A stretch of 48,026 nt of DNA, from NCBI GenBank assembly GCA_023436065.1, contig JAEZKU010000049.1, positions 1 to 48,026 on the forward strand, written 5' to 3'. Positions within the stretch are counted from its first letter, which is position 1; each line of letters begins with the position of its first letter. The position numbers and the translations under genes are program-made. Positions 42,102-48,026 of this stretch are shown piece by piece. This stretch comes from Bacillota bacterium (GTDB taxonomy: Bacteria; Bacillota; Clostridia; Lachnospirales; Lachnospiraceae). The notes beneath the pieces are model-generated. The model saw nothing but the letters and a program-made list of their open reading frames with translations, did not search any database and was not told where the DNA came from.

Positions 42102-42794
42102 TTAATGCAGGGCACTATATTTCAGAAATAATTCCCGAAGCTCCGGATATTTTCGTCTGGATACTTCAACGATATCTCCGCTCTTTAGGTGGATATCATT
42201 TGATAGTTTCTCAATCTGACTGATATTTACCAGATATTTTTTATGGCATCGGAAGAACAGTTTAGGATCAAGCAACTCCTCCCACATGACAAGACTGTAT
42301 TCACTACGGTAAGTATCCTTTGCGGTCCATACCTCTGTATAGCCCTGTTGCGCTGAGATGTAAAGAATATATTTTAGATTAATATTGACATTCACACCGT
42401 TTTTCCTTAAGGTTATGACTTTGTGACCAAGTATTTCGGCAACTGCATCATCAATATATTCAAAAAATTCATCTCTATTAATCGGTTTAGTCATAAAACG
42501 GAACGCATTTACTTTATAACCCTCTTTAAAGCGACGGACATGGCTTGTCAGAAGTATGACAAGGGTGTCCGGATTTTTTTGATGAATTAAGCTTGTGGTG
42601 CTTATACCATCGATTCCTCCCAGTTCAATATCCATTAAGACAATTTCAAAATTATTTGAATATTGCAGCAGCGCTTCCCCTGATGTGAAAGGAATAATGC
42701 TAAAATCAACTGACATCCGGTTGCTGTAATCCTGAAGTAATTGAGTAGTAATACTGCGTATCATTTTGTTGTCATCACATATAGCCACACGCAC
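42102..42794 (-). CDS. LytTR family response regulator (AgrA/ComE-like)
   Basis: 230 aa. Receiver domain with Asp7, Asp8 and phospho-acceptor Asp55 in IVLMDIELGG, then a C-terminal LytTR DNA-binding domain (~130-230, with FFRCHKKYLVNISQIEKL and EVSRRKYPELRELFL). AgrA-type regulators bind paired direct repeats about 21-22 bp apart. No histidine kinase or autoinducer peptide gene is adjacent, so it is an orphan here. Paired direct repeats of the expected spacing lie upstream of the divergent ppa gene. Confidence 0.93.
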   Translation of the reverse strand: MRVAICDDNKMIRSITTQLLQDYSNRMSVDFSIIPFTSGEALLQYSNNFEIVLMDIELGGIDGISTTSLIHQKNPDTLVILLTSHVRRFKEGYKVNAFRFMTKPINRDEFFEYIDDAVAEILGHKVITLRKNGVNVNINLKYILYISAQQGYTEVWTAKDTYRSEYSLVMWEELLDPKLFFRCHKKYLVNISQIEKLSNDIHLKSGDIVEVSRRKYPELRELFLKYSALH

Positions 42795-42919
42795 AGCTAC
42801 TTCCCCCCTAAGTATCTGGTTTATAGTTAATTATAATGTATTGCAGGAATATTTGCAACAATAAGTGACAAAAAATGGAAATAATGCAATAAAATAAGTT
42901 TTATTGTTTAATTATAAGT

Positions 42920-42956
42920 AAAAAGCAAAATCTGTGGGGGTAGATTTTGCTTTTTT
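42920..42956. terminator. Orphan bidirectional terminator
   Basis: AAAAAGCAAAATCT (42920-42933) pairs with AGATTTTGCTTTTT (42942-42955), with T/A runs on both sides. No coding gene ends here. It is upstream of the LytTR gene and of ppa, so it may end a short RNA or attenuate a long leader. It is the main hairpin in the 417-bp LytTR/ppa gap. Confidence 0.7.
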
Positions 42957-43072
42957 GGGGTACAGCTTATTCGATTCAGAGAAGAAAAGTGAACTGTTTC
43001 TTTGGAGAACTTACTTTTCATTTATCGACAAAATAAATATATCGAAAAAAGCAAAATTTTACAATATTTTAC

Positions 43073-43139
43073 CCCATGAACGGTAAAAATTTACCCATAA
43101 ACGGTAAGTTTGATAAAACACCCATTGTAGAATCATAAT
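43073..43139 (+). promoter_or_regulatory. ppa promoter with two LytTR-like direct repeats
   Basis: CCCATGAACGGTAA (43073-43086) and CCCATAAACGGTAA (43094-43107) are direct repeats spaced 21 bp (two helical turns); each also reads as TTACC-N7/8-GGTAA. Immediately after them are TTGATA (43110-43115), an 18-bp spacer and CATAAT (43134-43139). Paired direct repeats just upstream of the -35 box is the layout used by AgrA/VirR-type activators. Confidence 0.65.
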
Positions 43140-43210
43140 ACTATGGTAAAATCATAGATACGATATACATTGTACCGTCATAATCAGATGTTTCCTTGGA
43201 GGTAATCAGA

Positions 43211-43750
43211 ATGAATAATATATGGCATGATATAAATCAGGACAGGATAAAAGCGAAGGATTTTATTGCGGTGGTAGAGATATCAAAGGGAAGTAAGAAA
43301 AAGTATGAATTGGATAAAGAAACAGGATACATCATCCTGGATCGTATCCTGTATACTTCGACACATTATCCTGCAAATTACGGGTTTATTCCGAGAACCT
43401 ATGGGGATGATCTGGATCCTTTGGATGTACTGGTGCTTTGCTCCGAACCAATTGAACCCTTGTCCCTGGTCCGCTGCTATCCGATCGGTGTCATGAAGAT
43501 GATCGATAATGGCATGGGTGATGAGAAGATAATCGCAATACCCTACAACGACCCTACCTATAATATGTTTCGGGATATCAGCGAGCTGCCGCAGCATATT
43601 TTCAGTGAGATGAAACATTTCTTCAGCGTTTATAAGGAGCTGGAGCATAAGGAAACTGCGGTGAATGAGCTGGGAGGACCGGAGGAGGCAATTGCTATCA
43701 TAGAGCACTGCCTAGATAACTACAACAAGAAATTCGGAAGAAAAGAATAA
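43211..43750 (+). CDS. ppa: Inorganic pyrophosphatase (family I)
   Basis: 179 aa from ATG 43211 (TTGGAGG upstream; the in-frame 43196 start lacks one). Soluble family I enzyme: KYELDKETGYIILDRIL, YPANYGFIPRTYGDDLDPLDVLVL with the metal-binding Asp cluster (the DxDPxD-type motif), and KMIDNGMGDEKIIAIP. It hydrolyses pyrophosphate to drive biosynthesis. A promoter with LytTR-like repeats precedes it, unusual for this housekeeping gene. GNAT follows after 59 bases. Confidence 0.93.
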   Translation: MNNIWHDINQDRIKAKDFIAVVEISKGSKKKYELDKETGYIILDRILYTSTHYPANYGFIPRTYGDDLDPLDVLVLCSEPIEPLSLVRCYPIGVMKMIDNGMGDEKIIAIPYNDPTYNMFRDISELPQHIFSEMKHFFSVYKELEHKETAVNELGGPEEAIAIIEHCLDNYNKKFGRKE

Positions 43751-43809
43751 AGAAACCAGCAGAGGTGATGTCATTTCAGCAAAGATTAATTATGAACGGG
43801 GGTAATCAG

Positions 43810-44346
43810 ATGATAGAATTAATGACAGAGAGATTATATATCCGCGGCTTTCACACGGATGATTGGATGGATTTATATGAATATTTATCAGACAAAAAGG
43901 TGATTAAGTATGAACCTTATGATGCTTTTACTGAGGAAGAAAGCCGTCTTGAGGCGGTGAAGAGATCTAAAAACGAGAACTTTTATGCGGTATGTATAAG
44001 GGAAACCGGTAAGGTCATCGGAAATCTGTATTTCTCGGAGCAGGAGTTCGGTACTTGGGAGTTGGGATATGTCTTCAATGCTAACTATCAGGGAAAAGGC
44101 TATGCCTCAGAAGCAGCAGCGGCATTGCTGGAGGATGCTTTTAAGAACCAGGGGGTAAGAAGAGTAACTGCCTTGTGCAATCCTGAGAATCATGCCTCCT
44201 GGCGCCTGCTGGAGAGACTGGGCATGAGAAGAGAAGGGCACCTGCTTCAGAACGTTTTCTTTCGTAAGGATGAGAAGGGAAACCCCCTCTGGCAGGATAC
44301 ATACGAGTACGCGATCCTGTCAGACGAGTGGAACAGAACAAATTAA
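43810..44346 (+). CDS. GNAT family acetyltransferase (RimJ/RimL type)
   Basis: 178 aa from ATG 43810 (G5 run upstream; the longer in-frame start at 43765 lacks a good site). Contains TERLYIRGFHTDDW at the start, the acetyl-CoA loop YQGKGYASEAAAALLEDAF and NHASWRLLERLGMRREG, all typical of protein N-acetyltransferases. It converges with the radical SAM gene and their 3' ends overlap by four bases. Substrate unknown. Confidence 0.9.
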   Translation: MIELMTERLYIRGFHTDDWMDLYEYLSDKKVIKYEPYDAFTEEESRLEAVKRSKNENFYAVCIRETGKVIGNLYFSEQEFGTWELGYVFNANYQGKGYASEAAAALLEDAFKNQGVRRVTALCNPENHASWRLLERLGMRREGHLLQNVFFRKDEKGNPLWQDTYEYAILSDEWNRTN

Positions 44347-45437
44347 TTCTCTGCAAGAATTGCCTGCACCTGATCCCTTTGCTCAAAGAGTACGCATCCT
44401 CCCGAATGTTCTTTGGTCATTAGGTTTTGTTCACCTAATTTACGGAACAAAGGTGAGTTCAAAGCTTCCCTCAGTGTAACACTACATAGATTCGTATCTG
44501 AGAACGGGGAAAAGGGACAGGGCTCGACTCCTCCCTGAGGATTGATGTGAAAGAAGCCTCTGCCTGCGGCCAGACAGCCGCCATAGGCTTTCTCGTCTCC
44601 GGGGAAGGAGATAAAGAGCATATCTTTTATGCCGGTGCGTAGCTTTTCCAACGCTTCTTTCAGGAATTCCCGCTCGGGGTCCCCGGGTGCAAGCTTTTTC
44701 GTATCCTCGGTCATGGGTACATATTCCACGTAGATCACTGATTTACAGCCTCTTTCCTGCAGATGCTCAAGAAATGCCGGAGAGGTTACCTCATGTATAT
44801 TATCTTTAGTTACGGTAATGGATGCACCATACAGGATTTTTCTTTTCTTAAGGCGATCCATTGTCTCGGTGACTTTTTGATAGACCCCTGCACCACGTCT
44901 TTGATCTGTGGTGGCTTCATCCCCTTCAATACTGAGGATGGGAACCAGATTACGTATTTGATCAAAGAGCGTGATATAGTCTTCACTTAGCAGAGTACCG
45001 TTCGTAAAGACCGGAAACATGACATTATGGATATTCCCGGCTCCTGCGATTACTTCACGTCTGGTCAGCGGCTCTCCGCCCGCCAGAAGAATGAAGCTGA
45101 TACCCAGCGTCTCTGCTTCTTTGAATATTCTCATCCAATCCTGCTCCCCCAGCTGGTTGCTGTCCTTCTGCTCATGGCAGGAATGATTTGCCCTTGCATA
45201 GCAGCCGGTGCAATACAAATTGCAGGTGCTGGCAATACTTGCAATCAGAAACGGAGGAATGTGCTCTCCCTTCTCCTCAGCAATATGTCTTAGGTTACGG
45301 GCGTTTTTTGCTGCCACTGCATATTTTGCAAGGAAGATACTCTCCTTCGGATTGGATAAGGAGGATCGAATAGCATTCTTTACGATATTCTCAACCCCAT
45401 CACTTAAATAATGTTCCAGATTAAATTCTTCTTTCAT
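44343..45437 (-). CDS. Radical SAM protein
   Basis: 364 aa from ATG 45437 (GGGAG upstream). Radical SAM cluster Cys72-x3-Cys76-x2-Cys79 in TCNLYCTGCYA, the GGEPLTR motif for SAM, and a C-terminal Cys-rich segment (GGCLAAGRGFFHINPQGGVEPCPF) of SPASM type that may hold a further Fe-S cluster. Fe-S maturase-like. No precursor-peptide gene was recognised next to it. Last gene of the minus-strand run from PadR; a hairpin (45466-45486) lies between it and the permease-prefix gene. Confidence 0.9.
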   Translation of the reverse strand: MKEEFNLEHYLSDGVENIVKNAIRSSLSNPKESIFLAKYAVAAKNARNLRHIAEEKGEHIPPFLIASIASTCNLYCTGCYARANHSCHEQKDSNQLGEQDWMRIFKEAETLGISFILLAGGEPLTRREVIAGAGNIHNVMFPVFTNGTLLSEDYITLFDQIRNLVPILSIEGDEATTDQRRGAGVYQKVTETMDRLKKRKILYGASITVTKDNIHEVTSPAFLEHLQERGCKSVIYVEYVPMTEDTKKLAPGDPEREFLKEALEKLRTGIKDMLFISFPGDEKAYGGCLAAGRGFFHINPQGGVEPCPFSPFSDTNLCSVTLREALNSPLFRKLGEQNLMTKEHSGGCVLFEQRDQVQAILAEN

Positions 45438-45457
45438 GAATACTCCCACTCCCTTAA

Positions 45458-45486
45458 TAAAATCAGCGGCAATCATACAATGCCGC
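45458..45486 (-). terminator. Possible weak terminator after the permease-prefix gene
   Basis: GCGGCA (45466-45471) and TGCCGC (45481-45486) pair on the minus strand, with TGATTTTATT after the stem. Short stem and U-poor tail, so it may only reduce read-through. Confidence 0.45.
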
Positions 45487-45542
45487 CGATCATATCGCTT
45501 CTTTATTTATAACGATTATATGAAGCTTTTTTCTTCAGGTTC

Positions 45543-46520
45543 TTAATTATTGTCTTTTCCTGCGAGAATACTGTAGACTGCCGAAAAAGCTCCAAATAAG
45601 ATACCTACGATCGGGAATACGATCCAGGCAATGTACCACAGGTTATATACGAGACCGCAAAACAGAAAGACTATGACCGCCAGAGGCCATACGGCGGAGG
45701 CTACGGCACCGATTACCTTATCCTCTTTTTTGTTCATTTTGGGGGCGTAGTCACCGACCTTTAAAAGCTTTTCATAACCTTCACGGACTGTGCCGGAGGT
45801 GATAAAGAGGAATACGGCAAAGGCAATGATGGTCAGCATCACCGATACACCGTATTCTGTTATGTTATCGCCAAGTAAGGATGCACCAAGCAAAATAACC
45901 GGAGACAGGATGCACAGACATACGCCAACAATGACACATAAATAATAGGTAGAGTTGTAGCTCTGATATTTCTGTTTCAGGGAAGTTTCCACGTCATAAG
46001 GGAGCTGAACACCCTCTTCCATATATTTATAGCGTTCAAAATTCATGCCGGAGTAGATGAAGATACCGACAGCTATCGTAATGAGCAAAAACAGTGCAAT
46101 GAGGCCCGGCATGTATGCGGCGTCTTCGTTCAGATTAGTGAAGATAACACCGTTCTCCACTAAGGTGGATAAAAGGATTAAGGTTGCCGGAGCTAAAATG
46201 CATAATAAGACTCCAATTCCTACCTGAAGACCATTCACACGTTTTACCTGAAGATAGCCTTCTGCCTCAACACGGGTTACCAGCACTCCCTTAGGACTTT
46301 CGGTGTTTTTTTGAATACCAAGCTCGCTGACCAACTCATCAATATTACCAAACTCTGAAATTACGATTCCGATGGCTTCATTCTCTGTCTTTCCCTGGCT
46401 CTTTAACTCGTTGTATTTATCCTCCATATTAGCCAGGATATTGTCTTTTAACTCCATTACCTTTGCCGTCTTGGGCAGGTTTGCAAATAAATTATCGAGA
46501 TAGGTCTTTATTGTTTCCAT
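45543..46520 (-). CDS. Permease-prefix-domain membrane protein
   Basis: 325 aa from ATG 46520, which shares a base with the PadR stop codon. Residues 1-80 are the acidic permease prefix domain 1 (METIKTYLDNLFANLP...FGNIDELVSELG), then about six transmembrane segments. The PadR plus prefix-domain pair is common in clostridia and thought to act in membrane stress or regulated complexes. Same operon as PadR. Confidence 0.85.
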   Translation of the reverse strand: METIKTYLDNLFANLPKTAKVMELKDNILANMEDKYNELKSQGKTENEAIGIVISEFGNIDELVSELGIQKNTESPKGVLVTRVEAEGYLQVKRVNGLQVGIGVLLCILAPATLILLSTLVENGVIFTNLNEDAAYMPGLIALFLLITIAVGIFIYSGMNFERYKYMEEGVQLPYDVETSLKQKYQSYNSTYYLCVIVGVCLCILSPVILLGASLLGDNITEYGVSVMLTIIAFAVFLFITSGTVREGYEKLLKVGDYAPKMNKKEDKVIGAVASAVWPLAVIVFLFCGLVYNLWYIAWIVFPIVGILFGAFSAVYSILAGKDNN

Positions 46521-46852
46521 TATTCTCTCCACTCCTTAATAAATCGATTGACTACGTCCTGGGTAAGATCCCATTCCTTGCATTTTTCCTTGTAATACGC
46601 TAAACCTTTTGGGGTTATCCTGTAATAAGTACGCCGCTTTCCGAAGGTTTCGTCCCCATAGAAGGATTCGATGCACCCATTATCCTCCAACCGGTTAATG
46701 GCTGAATAAAGGGTGGTTTCCTTCATAATGTATTTCTCATCGGATATTTCCTTTATTTTTTTTGATATTTCATATCCGTAAGAATCCCCTTCGAGGAGCA
46801 GAAACAGGATAATAGTATCATTATATCCCCGGATGACATCACTGCTGATCAA
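46520..46852 (-). CDS. PadR family transcriptional regulator
   Basis: 110 aa. Compact winged helix with LFLLLEGDSYGYEISKKI, TLYSAINRLEDNGCIESF and the wing KRRTYYRITPKGLAYYK; a short C-terminal helix gives the dimer. Stop and next start overlap by one base. Three TACTACGAC boxes lie just upstream, the likely operator. Confidence 0.93.
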   Translation of the reverse strand: MISSDVIRGYNDTIILFLLLEGDSYGYEISKKIKEISDEKYIMKETTLYSAINRLEDNGCIESFYGDETFGKRRTYYRITPKGLAYYKEKCKEWDLTQDVVNRFIKEWRE

Positions 46853-46896
46853 ATCCGTTCCTCCTTGAAATTAGTATTGAAAAAAGGGTTTTATTC

Positions 46897-46977
46897 ACTA
46901 CTACGACTGATGAAATAATTACTTTATCTGTCGTAGTAGTTACAGTATAGCACAATTACTACGACAGGTAAAGTAAT
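46897..46977. promoter_or_regulatory. PadR operator region with three TACTACGAC boxes
   Basis: ACTACTACGAC (46897-46907) and its exact complement GTCGTAGTAGT (46930-46940) form an inverted pair. A third box, TACTACGAC at 46957-46965, continues into AGGTAAAGTAAT. The 21 bases ending at 46977 match, with one mismatch, the reverse complement of 46918-46938. Both the PadR operon (minus) and the plus-strand membrane gene could be controlled. Confidence 0.7.
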
Positions 46978-47098
46978 TTTTTTAAAAAATTTTTTGAAAA
47001 TATTTTTGATTTCAATTGCAATATTTTATATTGCAAATATATTAGGAAACAGATACAATTGGGTTAATCTGATTATAAGGGCCAAAGGGGGAGCGCTT

Positions 47099-47620
47099 GT
47101 GGGAGATATCGTAATTGAAGAGGTGAATTATAAGGCATTTGTTATGGTGATGGGAAGCCTGCTGCTTTTGATTGCGTCTGCGTCCTTGGCGGTGGTGGGT
47201 ATTAAGCAGAGTAAGTCAAGCTATTGGGTACCCGGTATCATGGCAGGGCTAGTGTTCTTGATCCTGTTTACAGTGTCTGCGATTAATTCGATGAAGGTGA
47301 GAAAGCTGCTTACCATTACTCATGAGGGGATTATCGATAGTTCTTCGATCAGTGGAATAGGTTTTATCTCATTTGACGAGATTAAGGAATTTATCATAAT
47401 GAGCGTGTACAATAAGAAAGCCATTGCTGTAATACCTAAGAACGTCGACAGTTTTCTGTCCCGATTATCTGCAGTGAAGAGAAGGCTTGTCAGAAGAAAC
47501 TTAAATTCAGATCTCCCGCCGGTTCTGATTATGGTAGAGGCAGCGAAGGACATGGAACCGGAGGATATCCTGTCTCTGCTAAACAAAAGGCTGGTTGATT
47601 ACAGTAGCCTGTATGAGTAA
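47099..47620 (+). CDS. Small membrane protein with PH-like domain
   Basis: 173 aa from GTG 47099. It is chosen because AAAGGGGGAG precedes it at proper spacing; the longer frame from TTG 46994 has no ribosome binding site. Two transmembrane segments (about 17-39 and 45-70) precede a ~95-aa cytoplasmic beta-rich domain (LLTITHEGIIDSS...FISFDEIKEFIIMSVYNKKAIAVIP), like STM3941/YdbS-type bacterial PH-like proteins. Divergent from PadR. Function unknown. Confidence 0.65.
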   Translation: MGDIVIEEVNYKAFVMVMGSLLLLIASASLAVVGIKQSKSSYWVPGIMAGLVFLILFTVSAINSMKVRKLLTITHEGIIDSSSISGIGFISFDEIKEFIIMSVYNKKAIAVIPKNVDSFLSRLSAVKRRLVRRNLNSDLPPVLIMVEAAKDMEPEDILSLLNKRLVDYSSLYE

Positions 47621-47691
47621 TAAATAAAACACCCACATGGAAGGTGACATTTCCTGCTAAGTGAAGCTCCTTTCAATAATTATATATTAAT

Positions 47692-47740
47692 ACGAAGTCC
47701 ATCTTGAAGCTCAGAAAGCTTCAGGATGGACTTCGTTTAA
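47692..47740 (+). terminator. Terminator after PH-like gene
   Basis: ACGAAGTCCATCTTGAAGCT (47692-47711) pairs, with one mismatch, with AGCTTCAGGATGGACTTCGT (47717-47736), then TTT. The rest of the 330-bp gap before rpsF is the rpsF promoter/leader, where no clear S6-binding fold could be confirmed. Confidence 0.8.
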
Positions 47741-47949
47741 GGAGATACACGGATATTTTCGTTATTTTGTATAGGAAATATTTAAATTTTAGCGAAAAAA
47801 GAAGTTGTATTGTTCGAAAAACTATGATATCATAATTCATTGTGATATGTTATACATTAAATTCCTTGCTCTTTAAATGAAGGCTGATTCTTCGTCAGTC
47901 AGCAAGCATTAGAAAAGGGCCAGAGACCAGAAGGAGGTGCCAAACAACT

Positions 47950-48026
47950 ATGAATCAATATGAATTAGCCTTAGTTGTAAACGCAAAAATCGAGGATGAC
48001 GCCAGATTAGCTGCATTAGAAGCTGC
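47950..48026 (+). CDS. rpsF: 30S ribosomal protein S6 (5' part)
   Basis: The first 25 codons (MNQYELALVVNAKIEDDARLAA...) match the N-terminus of S6, which begins M-(x)-YE-x-x-(L/V)-(I/V). The gene continues outside the window. AGAAGGAGG lies ~11 bases before the ATG. S6 sits in the 30S platform next to S18; ssb and rpsR usually follow. Confidence 0.9.
   Translation, partial: MNQYELALVVNAKIEDDARLAALEA

Noticed and set aside
46994..47098. 35-residue N-terminal extension of the PH-like protein
   Set aside because: Starts at TTG without ribosome binding site in a highly AT-rich promoter region; GTG 47099 has AAAGGGGGAG.

Overview
The window looks like a chromosomal segment of a low-to-moderate GC, strictly anaerobic Firmicute, most likely Lachnospiraceae or a related clostridial lineage. 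This is inferred from Firmicute-type ribosome binding sites and sigma-A promoters, a desulfoferrodoxin/rubrerythrin pair, many AraC, MerR, PadR and GyrI-like regulators, and clostridial gene styles. No genome-level check was possible. The window opens on the 3' end of a 23S rRNA gene and closes just inside rpsF (ribosomal protein S6).

Layout. 0-0.45 kb: 23S rRNA end, terminator, tRNA-Asn, tRNA-Cys; no 5S gene follows. 0.45-5.2 kb: deoC with a divergent AraC regulator, a methyltransferase, two small proteins, a HIT protein and an XRE regulator. 5.3-9.6 kb: drug- or stress-response genes, namely a MATE exporter with a divergent AraC regulator, and a MerR regulator followed by a MerR-type promoter (19-bp spacer) that reads into a CPBP membrane protease. 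9.6-13.4 kb: a second tRNA-Cys gene followed by tandem fragments of its 3' end and by AT-rich genes (a start-less HxlR remnant, a CTP-synthase-like amidotransferase lacking its His/Glu, a WYL regulator, a DUF3795-GNAT fusion). A degenerate copy of the tRNA-Cys end, its terminator and the tail repeat closes the segment. This has the layout of a small, decayed, integrase-less island at a tRNA gene.

13.4-19.1 kb (mostly minus strand): a MerR regulator with an autoregulatory-type promoter driving a DUF3788-DUF3795 fusion, an ArsC/Spx-like protein, and an OmpR-type response regulator / histidine kinase / multi-PepSY protein cluster. 19.3-28.5 kb: a ketopantoate-reductase-like enzyme, an iron-sulfur aldo/keto reductase, GyrI-like sensors and an AraC-GyrI regulator, an internally deleted mini-UvrA overlapping a beta-lactamase-fold hydrolase, a transglutaminase-like protein, a secreted TPR protein and a PNPOx-fold protein.

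28.8-38.7 kb is metabolic: a PfkB sugar-phosphate kinase, the superoxide-reductase/rubrerythrin operon, and a compact operon encoding a complete ECF-type transporter (S component, fused double ATPase, T component), an M20 dipeptidase-like enzyme and two tandem SAM hydroxide adenosyltransferases (DUF62). A potentially structured RNA lies at the predicted 5' end of that transcript. It is followed by MarR-flavin reductase with a perfect palindrome over the promoter. 38.8-48 kb: an orphan PstS, an unrecognised 252-aa protein, an XRE-TPR regulator behind a 10-bp phased repeat array, an orphan LytTR response regulator facing a pyrophosphatase promoter preceded by 21-bp-spaced direct repeats, GNAT, radical SAM, a PadR/permease-prefix pair with a three-box operator, and rpsF.

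The most interesting items are the ECF/DUF62 operon with its leader RNA, the tRNA-Cys-flanked island, the mini-UvrA, and several candidate operator arrays read directly from the sequence.
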